This document shows positions 21,785 to 34,620 of a stretch of 64,000 nucleotides of DNA, one piece after another. The first letter of the stretch is position 1. The number at the start of each line of letters is the position of its first letter. This DNA comes from Leucocoprinus leucothites (taxonomy: Eukaryota; Basidiomycota; Agaricomycetes; Agaricales; Agaricaceae): positions 62,001-126,000 of the forward strand of contig JAACJO010000033.1 in assembly GCA_013368445.1 (NCBI GenBank). Reading direction: 5' to 3'. The notes under the pieces were generated by a model. That model made no database searches. It was not told the origin of the DNA and saw only the letters and a list, made by a program, of their open reading frames with translations. The position numbers and the translations under genes are program-made.

Positions 21785-21800
21785 GGTTATGGGCCCCGGC
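21785..21800 (+). other. copia-2 primer-binding site
   Basis: GGTTATGGGCCCCGGC directly follows the 5' LTR. The first 14 bases are identical to the copia-1 site and resemble the complement of the initiator tRNA-Met anticodon arm. Confidence 0.7.
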
Positions 21801-22186
21801 CTCTAGAAGCCTCAGACAACAACTTTTGCTCCTTTCTTCCTCAACTGTCTTCCTCTTCTCCTATCCGCTGTTTTCACATTTTCTCCTTCATATGGCATTG
21901 CTCTGGTCGCCTCTGCACACACCTGTCAATCTTGCGTGTCTCCACGACTTCACCAAGTTTCGCCATGTTCCGACCATTTCTCATTCCACTATCCCACTTC
22001 CATTCCTAATCACTCTATCCTAATCCTAATATTCCTCTGCTCCTCCCATGCCAACTGTCACCCTGTTCTGCTCCGAACTTTGCCAGTCTGTCTATCCCAC
22101 CGTTTGCCATGTATACCCATCATTACTCAACCACCAAGACTTTCCTTGTCGCCCTACATCGCATTTCAGCTTCCTAGTCTGCCCAG
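21801..22186 (+). other. copia-2 5' leader
   Basis: About 390 bp of C/T-rich sequence before the gag ATG. The same sequence recurs at 50523-50726 in copia-2 copy 3. Overlapping open frames here have no start context or motif. Confidence 0.6.
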
Positions 22187-24721
22187 ATGTCTTCCTCTGG
22201 CCCCAACTTTGACAAGCTCAATGCCACCAACTACTCTACCTGGGCATGCGAGATGCAGGCATGGCTCCAGGCCTCTGGCCTGTGGAGACTGGTCAAGCCT
22301 GAAATCCCTTCCCCTACTACCTAAGCCACCTTTGACTCAAGGGAGGCCTGGAATGTGAAGGCTGACAAGGCTGCTGGCTGGCTATATCTCATGGTGGCAT
22401 CAGACCAGAGGGTTCACTTCACTGATAGGGATGATCCTGTCAAGATGTGGACAGATTTGCAAGCTGTGCACCTCCAGAGGTGTCCTGGCACTCGTTTTAA
22501 TGCCTATGACAATCTCTTCAACATCAGGAAGGCTGAGGACGAGTCCCTGCAGTCCCTGATCAACAGGGTGGAGGAGAGCATGAAGCAGATCCAAAATCTT
22601 TGCCCTGATGACTTTGACCTCAAAGGCCTGGATGAAGAGCTCGCTTCTATGGCTCTAATCCGAGTCCTGCCCACTGAGGAGTACTCCTCCTTCATTTCCT
22701 CCCTCCTCCTGAAGGACAAACTTGACAAGGCTGCTGTGCATCAGGCCTTTGTCACTGAGGACACCCAATGTCGCAGGAGGGCCATAGACCTTCCCTCTTC
22801 CTCCTCTGCACTTTCTGCCACCTCCAGAGGCCTCAAAACGGCAAAATCGACTGATCCATGTGGCTGGTGTCACAAAACCGGTCATGCAGAGGCCAAATGC
22901 TGGAGAAAGGACAAGGATCGCCTCAAGGCCCAAGAGGACACTCAGAATGCTCCCCCCCAGTCCAAACAACGAGGAAACCGTGCTAACAAGGCCCAGGAGG
23001 ACTCTGATGGCTCCCCTGCCCCTCCAGCATCCGGAGAAGCGAGCAGAGTCACAGAATTCACTGGAAATGCAAGTACAAGCTCTCCCTCCACTCCCATTGC
23101 TTCCCCCACTTCACCAGCCTCTTCTCCACCCCTCCAGCTCGATGCTGACTTCCATTGGATTGCAGACACAGGTGCTACATCACATATGACCCCACACCAT
23201 CATGGGTTCAAGAAATATACCCCCTGTCACATACAAATCAGATTAGCAGACAACTCTGTCATATATTCAGCTGGGATGGGTTCAGTGGTCTTTCAGCCTG
23301 TTATGGGCGGGAAAATGGCTTGAGCGGTTGAGCTTTTGTGTGTACTGCATGTTCCGGACCTCTGGAGTAATCTCTTGTCTTGTCTATACCTCACACAAAA
23401 TAAGGGGTTCAATATATCCATTTCTTCGCACTCTATGGCCTTTAGACTCAAGGGAGAGACTCTCTTCACTGCCTCCATTGATTCCACCAACTCTGCTGTC
23501 CTCAATGGCACTACCATTGCTTCTGAGACTGCGTTTAGCATCTCCACACTTCCTGCTGACCTCTCACTCTGGCACCATCGCTTTGCACACCATAATTATG
23601 CTGATGTGAAGAAGATGATACAGCAGGAACTGGTTACTGGGCTCAAAATCGACTCCTCAGCTCAGCCTGATGCAGTTTGCAAGCCCTGCCTTGCTGGAAA
23701 GATGCACTCCCTTCCTTTCCTGCCCTCAGCCAACCACAATCGCTCCCCACTCGAGTTGGTGCACTCAGACCTCCATGGACTGCTCCCAGTGCCTACCCAC
23801 AGTGGCTACAAGTACTGGATGACATTTATTGATGATTCTACGTGTTTTCGAGCTGTCTACCTGCTTAGGGCCAAGTCAGAAGCCTTTGAAGCATTCAAGG
23901 AGTACAAGGCTTGGGCAGAGAACCAGCTAGGAGTGAAAATTCGTGCTCTACAGGATGATAAAGGTGGTGAATACATGTCCAATGCATTTTTGCAGTTTAC
24001 CAAGGACTGTGGCATTGAGAGGTGTCATTCCACTCACAACAGGCTCCAGCAGAACGGCCTAGCTGAGAGAGCCAACAGGACTATGGGGGAACGCATTACA
24101 GCCATGCTAGCAGAGTCTGTACTCCCTCCTTCATTCTGGGGCCACTGTATTGCTTCTATTGTCCATGTGTGGAATAGACTTCCTACAGCTCCTCTCCCCA
24201 ACACTACACCCTTCCAGGCATTTTTCAAGCGCAAACCAGACGTTTCCCACCTCAGGGTATGGGGGTGCACTGCCTATGTGCATATACAGCGAGATAAGTG
24301 CAATTCCTTACAGCCTCATGTCGAAAAATGCGTTTTTATTAGTTATCCAACTGGCTACAAGGGCTGGCTCTTTTACAACCCCACCACTCACCAAATTCGC
24401 ATTTCTGAGCGAGCTGACTTTGATGAGAGGTACTTCCCATATCTCACAGGTTCTAAACGCAACAATGTACTGTCTTTTGCGCTCCCTGAACCTCCAGCAC
24501 CTCCTCAATCTTCAAGTAGCCCTTCTACACCTTTTCTTCCACTTCCTCCATCCTCTGGCTTTCCACCGCTCTCAGATGAAGGGGGTGATGTTGACCAGCC
24601 TCCAGAATGTTGATCTGAGCCTCCTGAGCCACCTAGAGCACCAGCTCGGCCCCAGCAGCCTCCAGAGTCTCCCAGTCACTCTCCCAAGTCTGAGGAGCAA
24701 TCTCTGCCTCCCAGTCCATCT
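22187..24721 (+). pseudogene. gag-pol: copia-2 gag, protease and integrase
   Basis: The frame starts at ATG 22187 (MSSSGPNF) and stays in one phase. Gag of about 250 residues carries a CCHC knuckle CGWCHKTGHAEAKC near 22855. Retropepsin IADTGATSHM lies at about 23160, the GAG-pre-integrase HHRFAHH near 23575, and the integrase core LVHSDLHG, FIDDSTCF, LAERANRT at 23755-24090. Stops TAA 22321-22323, TGA 23321-23323 and TGA 24611-24613 disable it. Copy 3 keeps CAA at the first stop. Coding resumes at 31682. Confidence 0.88.
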
Positions 24722-24922
24722 TTTCTTTTTTTTTTTTTTTAAATCAATGAATATATATAGCAGTGCTCAATTGCAGTCTGCTTTCAACTAAATAATACAA
24801 ACAGGTGGTACACTATGGCAAGCCAGGGTACACAAAGTGGTTGAAGACTGCTTAAGACAAAGACTATGTACAATTAGTCCAGTAAAATAGAGAAGACTTG
24901 AAAGAGACTATGAAACGAGATG

Positions 24923-27900
24923 TTATACACAGAGATCAGACTCAAAAGAAAAGAAAAGAGAGGAAATGAAAGAGTATAGTTCACCTTCATTTGGTTCGGC
25001 GGGCACAGGAGTTTGAGGCGATGGTGGACATGTGTCATGATTAGAGAAGGCAAAAGCAGCTGGGTTCTTTTTCAAGAACTCGACAAGGTACTCATATTGA
25101 GAGAATGCACATTGCACCCATTGAGTGTGGATGGGATAGAGGGGACAATAGCACAAGATATGATGTCGCGATTCCAAGCAGTGGCCACAACGACAGGATT
25201 TAGGTTTAAGGAAGAAGAACCTCTCGCAATAGGCTCCAATTGGAGCATGGTTTAGAATGGCCCAAGTTATGCAAGCACATAATGATGGCGACTCGTTGGC
25301 TAGAGGAAGCCAGGTGCCCCCCTTGACGTAAGTGGGGATGAGGAACTTGCAATTTTTCTTTGAGAGAAGGAAACTGCTGCCGCAGTACTTCTTCTTCCAA
25401 AATGTAGACTCCCATGATTTCTGGCAGTTGTTGGTGGCTTTCCATCGCAGAAAGTCTAAAGTGGCACCTGTGTTAGAGGGAGCATGGATGTGAGTGGATG
25501 GGACATCATTATGAACTTTAAGATGGGGTTTCCAATGCCACTTGGATGGGACCTCCCAGAAGTCAATAGAACAGGATGGTTTGGCTGCAAGCCAGTTGGA
25601 TAGTAGTCAGCAGACTTGGATAGAATGTGACTGGCTCGAGTGAATAGAAGGGTTGACTGCCAGCTTGGCTGCTGGAAGGCAGTCGGTGATGAGGATGATG
25701 TGGTCACATTGTAGGGATATGGCCTTGGTGATACTGATACAGATGGAATAGAGTTCAGCGTCTGTGGAAGACACCCAGCTGCTTGCCTGTTTTGCATGGG
25801 ACACTTGTCATCCACTGCAATATAAGTGTGCTGCCAAAACCACCTGAAGGGAACCTACAAGGGGAACAGAAGTGTCAGTAACAACTGAAATACAATTACG
25901 ATCAGAAGAAGAGGAAGAGAAAACCAAATCAAGAGAGGATATGTGTTTATACATCTCTTGTTTGTCCGAGCAATTACAAGGATGAAAATAAATAGAGTCA
26001 GAAAAGATATCCATGAGGCAAGACCCAGGCTTGGATTCAGGAGTGAAGGGAGAGAAAAAGTCAGAAAGATGAGAAAGAGAGTTATCTACATCAATAATAG
26101 GGCCTTTGACTTTAGCTTTTTTGGCTGTAGTGAGAAGGCGAAGCAATTGGGGATGGGGGGAAGAATTAAGAGAGAAATGATCAGATAAGAGGGAATGTAG
26201 CACGTGATTTGAAGGTAAAGTAGAGACTCAAAATGAAGAATGAATAGCTAATTTATGGAGGTGAAGATGGATAGGAATAAGTCCAGTGATACTTTCAATG
26301 CCACCAGATGGAGAGGTGCGGAAGGTGCCAGTGATCCAGAGAGCCGCACACCTTTGTATGGAAGATAAGGACTTGAGAAGTGCCTTATTGTGAGCGCCCT
26401 CATAGTACCATAGTCGGAAGCCATACATGGCCACAGGCACAACACATGACCTATATAGGAGTCGTTTTTGTATAGGAGATAGACCTCAGGTTGAGTTGCC
26501 TAGCATACCCATGGTTTTCACCATGGATAATGCTTTAGTGGAGTAATATCAAACGTGCTCTTGGAACGAGAGTTGGTGGTTGAAGTAGAAACCAAGGTAC
26601 TGCCAAAAGCATTTCAGGTGTAGGAGAGGGCCACTGACATCAGATAAGTCAAGTGGGGGATTAGAATTGTTGTGTCGATGAGAGAAGTGAAAGACCTCAG
26701 ATTTATTGTGTTCAACAACTAGTCCAAGGTCAGTGCATATGGAGTTAATGATGGAGTATGCTAGTTTAAGGGAAGAAATGGTGTCAGTGTAGTTCTTCGC
26801 TTGAGAGATACAAAGCCCATCATCAACAAAAGATAGAAGTGAAGAGGGAATGGATTGTAGGCAAGCACATTGGTCAAACATGAACATAAGAGGTGCCAAG
26901 TAGAGTGCTGAGAGTATTGGAGAAAGAGCTGACCCTTGCCCTATGCCAACATCCATGTCATGGGCTTCAGAAAGAAAAGTATTCCACATAAATTGAGTCA
27001 ATCAACCTGTGAGATAGTGGGAGAAAAATTTGATGAGTTCTGGGGCGAACCCCTGGGATCGCATGATATCAGTAAGAATGTCATGGTTAAGAGAGGGGAA
27101 GAATTGGGCAATGTCGAAGGTACAAATGCTAGTGATCATACCTTTGGCCCATCTGGCCCGAATAACGTGAGTAAGGAAAACACCTGCATCTTTGGTGGAG
27201 CATTGGATAACTCTGCCCATTTGATTTGGGTGAAGAGCTCCTGAAGAGACTGCCTCAAATTGCATACGGCAAGCGATCATCTTTTCAATAAGTTTGCCTA
27301 AAGTGTTTAGTAGAACAATAGGATGAAATGCTTTAGGAGTATCATAGGCCAATTTATTTGGCTTGGGGGTGATAATAGAGACCGAGTCTTTGAAGTGACT
27401 TGGCCAGTGAGAGAGATGTACACATGCATTAGCAATAAGTATAATGTTTTTGAGACAATTGTTACGAGTGACAATTGATTTTAGATGTCTCCAAGAGATG
27501 TGATCGGGACCTGGTGCTGAAGAGTTAGCACAAGACAAAAGGGATTCGGTGATTTCAAGAGTGGAGAAGTCCGCCCAAGAATGGGGAGGAAGGGATTTCA
27601 TTTCATTCAATATATGAGGACTTACCGGTCGCCCTGATGCAGAATTGTATGACAAGTGAAGTGCATTCCACAAGTCTGGGAGATCATTACACAGGTGACC
27701 TTGGTATCAAATGCTCTTGATGGCCAGGAGTTTCCATTGTTTGACCCATTCCATGAGATCCCAGGGTCATTTGTTGGTTGATGCAATTTCATGTATGTGT
27801 TTGTCAAAAAAAGAACGTTTGGTGGCACAAGTAGCCGCTCTGAATGCTCACCAGTCTTTTCTGTCTTTGGTTCTCCTATATGTAAGTAAGGTCTCAGAGC

Positions 27901-28876
27901 AGTGGGGGGACCACCATTCCTTCAACTGATTGGTGATCCATATAGTTTTAGAGTTTGTATTCCATGAATCAGAGAAGATATGAGAAATAGAGTCAGAAAT
28001 ATCATCCAATAGAAAAATGGAGTGAATGTTTGAACAGTCAATAGCTACTAGATGCTCTGAGACCTGGGAAATAAAGGTGGTCTCTTTATCACTATCCTTA
28101 GGTAGTACACATTTTTTATAATTAATATGATCTGGGTAAATTGGGAGATTGATGAGTAGAGGTGCATGATCCGAAGGTAGTCTCGAATTTACATCAATGA
28201 TGTGGGAGGTGGAAATGTTAGCGCAAAAGATAAGATTGATAACAGAATTATCATGGTTTTCTATGGAAGAAAAATGGGTTGGAGAAAGGGCAGTCAGTAT
28301 TGACCTTGTGAGATTGAAACAATCCACTAACTCCATTAGAGTTATGGCAGAATGAGGGATATGGGTAGCTGAAGGGTCCCATTCTGGAGAGCGACAGTTA
28401 AAGTTGCCTCCCATATACACAATATTAGGAATGTCAATGAAGTTTGTTGAAAGAAAATTAATTGCTGATGAAGACAAATCAGAGTATATGTTGAGAAGAT
28501 AAATATAATTACCCCAATTGAATAATCCCAATATTTGAATATCACAGTGATTAATCCACTCCTGTTGAAGGATGGGTCTCATACAAATCAAATGTCTGTG
28601 AACGTAAGTCAAAGTACAGGGGCAGGGGTCATTGGGCTTAGTAGGGCGAACCATACACAGCCACTCAGGATGGATAGGGGCACCAATGACATCATCTCCT
28701 TCAGAGTTAGTCATAGAGGGTGCTTTGTGGATGTGATTCCATGGGGGTTCTGGTAGAAAAAGGATGTTGAAGTCCAGCTTCTTGGACTCAAGAATGGTGT
28801 CAACAAGGGCATAAGAATGTCCCACGTTTTGTGAATAGATATGAACAGAGGAAATAATATTGCTCTTACCAGACAT
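24923..28876 (-). pseudogene. LINE-B ORF2: endonuclease, RT, RNase H
   Basis: The ATG at 28876 follows the ORF1 stop by two bases. Domains on the minus strand: APE endonuclease (SQNVGHSYALVD, MGGNFNCRSPEWDP, SDHAPLL) to about 28100; RT with FDIAQFFPSLNHD (27002-27673) and FVDD near 26825; RNase H (VTDTSVP, DAELYSI, ITDCLPAAK) at 25600-25900; and the C-terminal finger HHILCYCPLYP ending at ESDLCV, 24923. Stops break it, for example between LTG and QFMWN at 27002, where copy 2 has an arginine. Its product would nick DNA and copy LINE RNA in place. Confidence 0.87.
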
Positions 28877-28878
28877 AT

Positions 28879-31526
28879 TTAAACTGCAACTCTGCCACTG
28901 GAGTGATTGGTGTTGGTGTGACTCAGCAGCTTTGTTAGAGTGCCAGGTCCGGTTGAACCTGTTTCTCCAAAAGGGACACTTAGTGTCGTTAGCATAGTGG
29001 TCACCTTTGCAATTAAGACACTTGAAGTTTTTGAGATGAGGGCATGGGGCACCATCAGGAGTGGCATCACAAGGGGGGTTGGATTTAGGGTTAGCCTTGC
29101 AACACCAGGCCATAGATCGATGGTTCTCAACATGGTGAGGACCACCACAGATTTGACAATGAGTGCCAAGGGCACGGCATGCATGAGTGGGGTGGCCCCA
29201 CCACCAGCAATTCCTACATTGTGCAACACCAGGATGCATACTGGTGGTGCAGATGGTGCCAATATGTTGGCCAAAATTTATAGTGCAGTTGACCAACGTC
29301 TTGGCCTTGGTACCATTTTGGGAGTCCCAAATGTCGAACCACACAACAGCTGTATCCGACTTTGGGGAGGCTTTCATAATGCGAGGGCGAGCAGTGAGGA
29401 TGACATTTTTGAAGAGGGATGATTGACCAAGGGCCTGCTCAATGAAAGTGGGAGATAAAGGGTTGGAGGAATTGGCTACCCAGTAAGGGACACTAACGAT
29501 TTTGAGGAATGACTTGGATTGTGGAAGACGGGGCTCTATGGGTATGGTGTCTCCAAGTTGCCAGGCTTTTTTCAGCCAGGACTTAATGGTATCGAGGTCA
29601 GTAGGAGTAGCAACACCAGAAGTGGTGATGGATATACCATTGTATGATTTGCAGACAGATTCGATGCAAAGTTTGGATTGGGCAGCAGTAAGGCTGCAGT
29701 TGCAGAACTCAGTTGCTTTGATAAAGTCTTTGATATGATCTGTGATGATGTTTCCCTTGAAAGGGATGAGAACTTGGCAACAGGTTGGACTGTGCATTGT
29801 TATTTTCAGTTTAGCATGTTGGGCACTAGATGTTGATGATTTGGGCACTTGATGATGGGCGCTACCAAAACCTGCCTTGTACATGGCAAGGACTTTGTCA
29901 TAAGAAAGTTCAGGGAAGGCGAATATCATTTCTTGCATCTTGACCCCATCAATAGAGGGAGAGGAGGAAGAATAAGTCAAAGGCTGGACACCCCATTGGG
30001 TGGCATCAGCAAACAACACATTCTTCTTGTTAAAATGTTCTGTAAGGGTTTGGTGGATACCTTATGGTCAGGAGGGGAATAGGGGGCAGCATTTCAGAGG
30101 TGCCCTTAGGGTTAGGTTTAGATGGCTGAGCCTGGCCATCAAAGGAAGGGCACCCAACTGAGCACTTGAAATTTCCATTCCCAATCCTTGGAGTCACATG
30201 ATTGGAAGGTGGAGGGAGAGCCCGAGATATGTGGATAGGACCGGCAGGTTTAGAAGACGATACGACATTCTTTACCTTAGGGGAGTCTGACATGGACTGA
30301 ATATCACATGCCTTTCCAGAAGACAAGACATCATCCTGGGGGGGAGGAAGGGTGCCCTCAACAGGAGGGGCTTGATTGATATTCATATTATTGTCATCAA
30401 TACAAGCTGTAAGATTAGTTTGCCCAACAATAATGCCAGGCAGGAATAGTGGGGTTGGGATGGAAGATGGAGAAGGTTTACATGCCTTTTTTCCCTTATC
30501 CTTACCCTTTGGAGGGGGGGAAGAGTCCATCATAGGTATATCGGAGGGAGAGCTGAAGTATTGTCTCAGTGCTTTGACAATCATGAGGCCGCTTTCACCA
30601 TTAATAGGCAAACAGTCCCAACCTGATTTAAACATAGTTGTTAGTAAACAATATATGGGTTCCCCCATTTGGGGAAACCTCAGGTCTTTCTCTCCAGGCT
30701 GCAGTCCCAGAGCGGCATGATATTTAAAAAAGTTTGTAACATATTTGAGCACCTCAAGCACTTTGAGGGCAGCCTTGCTGATATAAACAATTTCTTCAGT
30801 GGCTGTGTTTGATGGATCCTTGAGATTCGGAAGATGTGGCTGTGCAGGCCTAGACTCCTGCAGCTGTGCAGTGATGTCATGTGCAACATCATTGGTATCA
30901 GAAGAACCGGCAAAGAAAGTAGTCAGAGTGCCTGGTGGTACAGCATTTGCTGACTCAGCAGATCCATGGATTGCATGAGGCAGCCTTAAGGTGGGTGGGG
31001 GTCCAAAGTACTGAGTGGTAGGTACCCCATTGCTGAGTATCCCATCCTCCTGGTTGCTCCACACGTCCCCGCAAGAGTTCAGATTGAGAGGGTCTGGTCA
31101 TTTAAGCTCACCTAGGAACCCCTCACTAAAAGGGCAGAAGGGGATAGGTGATTTAAAGCCGTTGTATGTGCTTGTAGATGCTGTTCTCGAGATAGCTTTA
31201 GAGGTAGTGTCCAGGCCTCAACAAGCTTCACAAGCACAAGCTCACTTGGCATGCGATGAAGGGGGAGGGGGAGTTCTAAGGGATGAATGTGATGCTGCAC
31301 ATGAAAGTACAACAGGAGTGATTATAGGAGAGGAGGGGGTTGAGGCATCAGACGAATCAGTGTCACTCTCACCACTTTCTTCTTCTTTGGAGCCATCTCT
31401 GGATGAGGCAGCAGACTTGGCATCGTCATAGACAGAATGTCTAGTTGATTTGATAGAGAGCGCAGGTGAATTAGATCAGTTGCGCTTGCTGGTTAAGACA
31501 TGTGTTTCAGTGTCGGTGATGTTCAT
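28879..31526 (-). pseudogene. LINE-B ORF1 (gag-like)
   Basis: A start at ATG 31526 (MNITDTETHVLT) leads into a Ser/Pro-rich part, an open N-terminal half at 30030-31064 with LRFPQMGEPIYCLLTTMF, and a C-terminal half from 30019 with the gag core and knuckles CRNCWWWGHPTHAC, CQICGGPHHVENH and CLNCKGDHYANDTKC. A +1 frame change lies near 30030. A further indel near 28900 fuses the C-terminal half to ORF2, giving a 723-codon open frame (27848-30019) that I read as an accident of decay. Confidence 0.8.
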
Positions 31527-31681
31527 GGGGTCTGAAGATGGCAGTGGGGTACCCTTAAGGTCCACTCAGTGCAATGGTGCAGTCATAATAGTAGAATTCT
31601 TGGTCAATGTAGTAGTAGACACCATCAAAGAAATAGATGATAGTGGTTAGAGGGAAAAAGCGATGGCCTCCCAGTCCATCT

Positions 31682-33562
31682 GTAGAGCCCTCTGACGGTC
31701 CAGAGACTCCCAAGGCTGGTATTAGTGTTCCTCTTCGATCTGGTGACTCCCCATCGGACTCTGATGATTCTGACATCTCCTATGCCACTCCTATCGGTCT
31801 AGCACCTCCCAGAACACCTCCTCAGGTCCCTACACCGCTTGTGCAGCCCCCACAGCCTCAGCAACGCTCCACACGACCTCCAGCACCTAGGACATCCTAC
31901 TGGCTACTGGGGAAACCTCTGCTCTTCCCTCCAAAGGACCAGGAGTGAGACAACTATGTTAATGCTGACCATGAGGTTGTAGAGTTTGCTGGAAGCATTT
32001 CTAGGCCTGATCCTTGCAACTACAAGGTTGCTATGAAGGCCCCAGATGCTGACATGTGGAGAGAAGCCTGCAACACCGAAATTTCGACTCTCATTGCAAA
32101 TGGGACCTGGGAGCTTGTTAAGCTACCTCCTGGGGCCAAAATCGTCGAGTCTGGCTGGGTTTTCAAGTTGAAACTCAACCCAGACCAGTCTATTGAGCAC
32201 TATTGCTCTAGGCTTGTTGCAAAGGGCTATTCCCAGCGTCCTGGCTATGACTACACCGAGGTTTTTGCCCCTACATTTTGTCCTGCATCCCTGTGCCTTA
32301 TTATAGCTTTGGCAGCCAAGGAAGGCTTCAAAATGCGATCTGTGGATATCTCCTCTGCATTCACCTATGGAGAGCTGGATGAGGACATTTATATGAGGCA
32401 GCCTGAAGGATATCACCAGGGAGGCCCAAACATTGTTTGCAAGCTGCACAAATCGCTCTATGGCCTCAAACAGTCAGCCAGGCAGTGGAACAAGAAGCTA
32501 CACACTGTGCTTGATTCCCTGGGCTTTAAACAACTCCAGAGCAACAGTTCCATCTACATCTACTCCAAGGGTGAAGTCAAGGTCATAGTGCCTGTTTTCA
32601 TCGATGATATCACCCTTGTTTCAAAGAATAATGCTGCCATGGATGCCACAGTGCTAGAGCTGCAGAAACACTTCAAATTGCGCGATTTGGGAGCCACTAC
32701 ATTCCTCCTCTCTGTCCAGGTCAAGCAGGACCTTGAAGCCCACACTATTTCGCTTTCCCAGTCCCACTATGTCCAGGAGCTCCTGAACAGATTCAACATG
32801 TCTGACTGCAATTCTGTGAAGACTCCACTCTCTCCTGGCACAGAACTCTCCACACTTGTTCCTACTCCTTCCCAGCAAGAGGAAATGCGATCCATTCCCT
32901 ATCTCTCTGCTGTAGGCTCCCTGCAGTATCTAGCCACCATGACTCACCCAGATATTGCTTATGCAGTCTCCTACCTTGGGAGATTCAACCACAACCCTCA
33001 TCCTGAGCACTGGGCTGCTGTGAAGCATCTCCTGTGCTATCTGAAGGGCACAAGCGATTACAAGCTCGTTTACAAGGGCTGTGAAGCTGAGGAGCTCTTT
33101 CTGACCTACACAGATGCTTCCCATGGTGGTTGTAAGCAGACCAGTCGCTCTACAGGTGGATATGTGACTCTGGTGTGTGGTGGAGCTGTGGGATGGTCCT
33201 CCAAGTGTCAGCCCTTTGTTACTCTCTCTTCTACAGAGGCTGAGTATGTGGCTGCAGTTGAGGCTGGCAAGGAGATCATGTGGATGAGAAACATCCTGAC
33301 AGAGTTTGGCTATTCTCCTTCCTATGCTTCTACTCTCCTGATTGACAACAAGTCTGGGATTGATGTTTCCAAGAATCCTGAGCATCATGGTCGCATGAAG
33401 CACCTGGATCTGCGGTTCTACTGGCTCCAGGATGCTGTACAGTCCGCTTTCATTGCTCTAGAGTACATCTCCACCAGCCAGAATGTGGCAGACTTATTTA
33501 CCAAGGCTGTTCAGCCCAAGATGGTGGAGTTTGCAGTTCCCATGCTAGGATTGACTTGCTAG
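31682..33562 (+). pseudogene. pol: copia-2 RT and RNase H
   Basis: The copia-2 frame resumes after LINE-B. A proline-rich spacer (open at 31637-31948) ends at TGA 31946-31948. A 509-codon open part from 32033 holds the copia RT (WVFKLKLNPD, VDISSAFTYGELDEDIYMRQPEG, LYGLKQSARQW) with FIDD at 32597-32608 in place of the usual YVDD, then RNase H (TDASHGG, LSSTEAEYVAAVEAGKE, DNKSGIDV). This half looks intact apart from the upstream stops. Confidence 0.88.
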
Positions 33563-33624
33563 AGGGTGTAGGTGTTGATTTTGGTGTTTCCGATGACTTG
33601 TGGACTTGTCAGATCAAGGGGGTG

Positions 33625-33875
33625 TGTCAGATGTGCTCTGGACAGTCTACAAGTATTTGTGATTGATTTGTTGATGCGTGAAGTTAGAGTTGATGCAGAG
33701 GTTGCTTAGTCAGTTGTAGATCACCTGACTGGATGTTCAACTCTCCTGTGGATGCTTTCTTGACTCTCAGTCATTTACAGTTGTCCACAGATTCCTGTGT
33801 GAGTTGTGAGCTCCCTGGCCAATTTCTCTGGTTTCTAGGACCTCCTACACGTCCCCTGTGCATCACCTTTTAACA
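33625..33875 (+). repeat. copia-2 copy 1 3' LTR
   Basis: 251 bp, TGTCAG to TAACA, partner of 21534-21784. A purine tract AAGGGGGTG at about 33616-33624 adjoins it. Confidence 0.9.
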
Positions 33876-34075
33876 AAGCGGCAGTGGATGTGCATCTTGA
33901 TTTGAGAAGGCAAAAGCAGATGGGTTCTTTTTCAAGAACTCGATGAGGAACTCATACTGAGGGAAGGCACATTGTACCCATTGAGTGTGGATGGGATAAA
34001 GTGGGCAGTAACTCAGAATATGGTGTCATGTTTCTAGGTGATGACCACAGTGACAGCTCTTCTTTGGCAGGATCT

Positions 34076-34585
34076 CATCGACCACTGTGATGTGCTAGTT
34101 CTCTCCCTGTTTTCCAGGGCAGAGCCACTCAATCTTATGAACCTCTATTCTGACAACATGCATACAGCTATCAACCTCCTCTCAAAGGAAGCTGATGTCC
34201 TTCCTGCCTTTATTTACATAGGTGGCGACTTCAACTGTCATTCATCAGTGTGGGATCCATCTGTGGACCACCACCATACTTCTGCTATCTCACTTCTCAA
34301 GACAACATCCAATCTTGGTGTTGAATGGGCTAGGCCCATCAATGCTGCCAACACCTACCTTCCTCACAATGTGGATTTTAAAGGCTCTGTGATTGATCTC
34401 ATGTTCACACAGGCCCCTGATTCAGATCTCAACCTCCCCAGGTTGGATCACTCACAGAAGGGGCCATTGGACCACATTCTGATAGTGCTATCCCTTCCTA
34501 TTGTGGCCTCTAATATTAGGGTCACATGCATAGTCCTGCCAAGGGAGAGTGACGAGGAAGTCACCTTCCTGATGGATGTTGGATG

Positions 34586-34588
<3 letters not shown>
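34076..34588 (+). pseudogene. LINE-C endonuclease, C-terminal part
   Basis: Plus-strand open frame (within 34038-34649) with the APE signature YIGGDFNCHSSVWDPS and the closing SQKGPLDHILI, where active enzymes have SDH. It continues the LINE-C ORF2 of 20921-21237 and is cut at 34588 by LINE-B copy 4. At the joint it continues in frame into 35962. Confidence 0.8.

Positions 34589-34620
<32 letters not shown>

Larger units (their letters stand above)
24722..31665 (-). mobile_element. LINE-B copy 1, full-length non-LTR retrotransposon
   Basis: A 6944-bp minus-strand LINE flanked by the perfect 16-bp duplication GCCTCCCAGTCCATCT (24706-24721 and 31666-31681). It begins CATCGCTTTTTCCC and ends in an A tail, seen as T-rich sequence from 24722. 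It carries ORF1 with three zinc knuckles and ORF2 with APE endonuclease, RT, RNase H and a C-terminal finger, the domain order of fungal Tad-like LINEs. Several stops show it is inactive. It sits inside copia-2 copy 1 and is the innermost layer of the nest. Confidence 0.9.
21534..33875 (+). mobile_element. copia-2 copy 1, Ty1/copia element split by LINE-B
   Basis: Two 251-bp LTRs bound a copia element. The flanks AAGTA (21529-21533) and AAGCG (33876-33880) agree in three of five bases, with both mismatches transitions at a CG. Removing LINE-B at 24722-31665 gives an element of about 5.4 kb with gag, protease, integrase, RT and RNase H in one frame. A polypurine AAGGGGGTG precedes the 3' LTR. 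Several stops inactivate it. Confidence 0.9.
21238..34060 (-). mobile_element. LINE-B copy 3, 5'-truncated tail, split by copia-2
   Basis: Minus-strand LINE-B 3' end: the A tail appears as poly-T at 21238-21251, with 3' UTR and C-terminal finger codons to 21533, resuming at 33876-34060. Flanks TCTTTGGTGGGATCT (21223-21237) and TCTTTGGCAGGATCT (34061-34075) form a 15-bp duplication; the TG/CA mismatch fits an ancestral CG. Only about 480 bp of LINE-B is present, the rest being copia-2 and its passenger. Confidence 0.8.

Noticed and set aside
30030..31064. 344-codon minus-strand ORF as a host gene
   Set aside because: It matches LINE-B copy 2 at 40656-41700 and lies directly upstream of the knuckle part, so it is the LINE-B ORF1 N-terminus.
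34589..34618. Long T run as a transcription terminator
   Set aside because: It is the complement of a LINE-B A tail, bounded by the target duplication. The same holds for T runs at 21238, 24722, 50771 and 63285.
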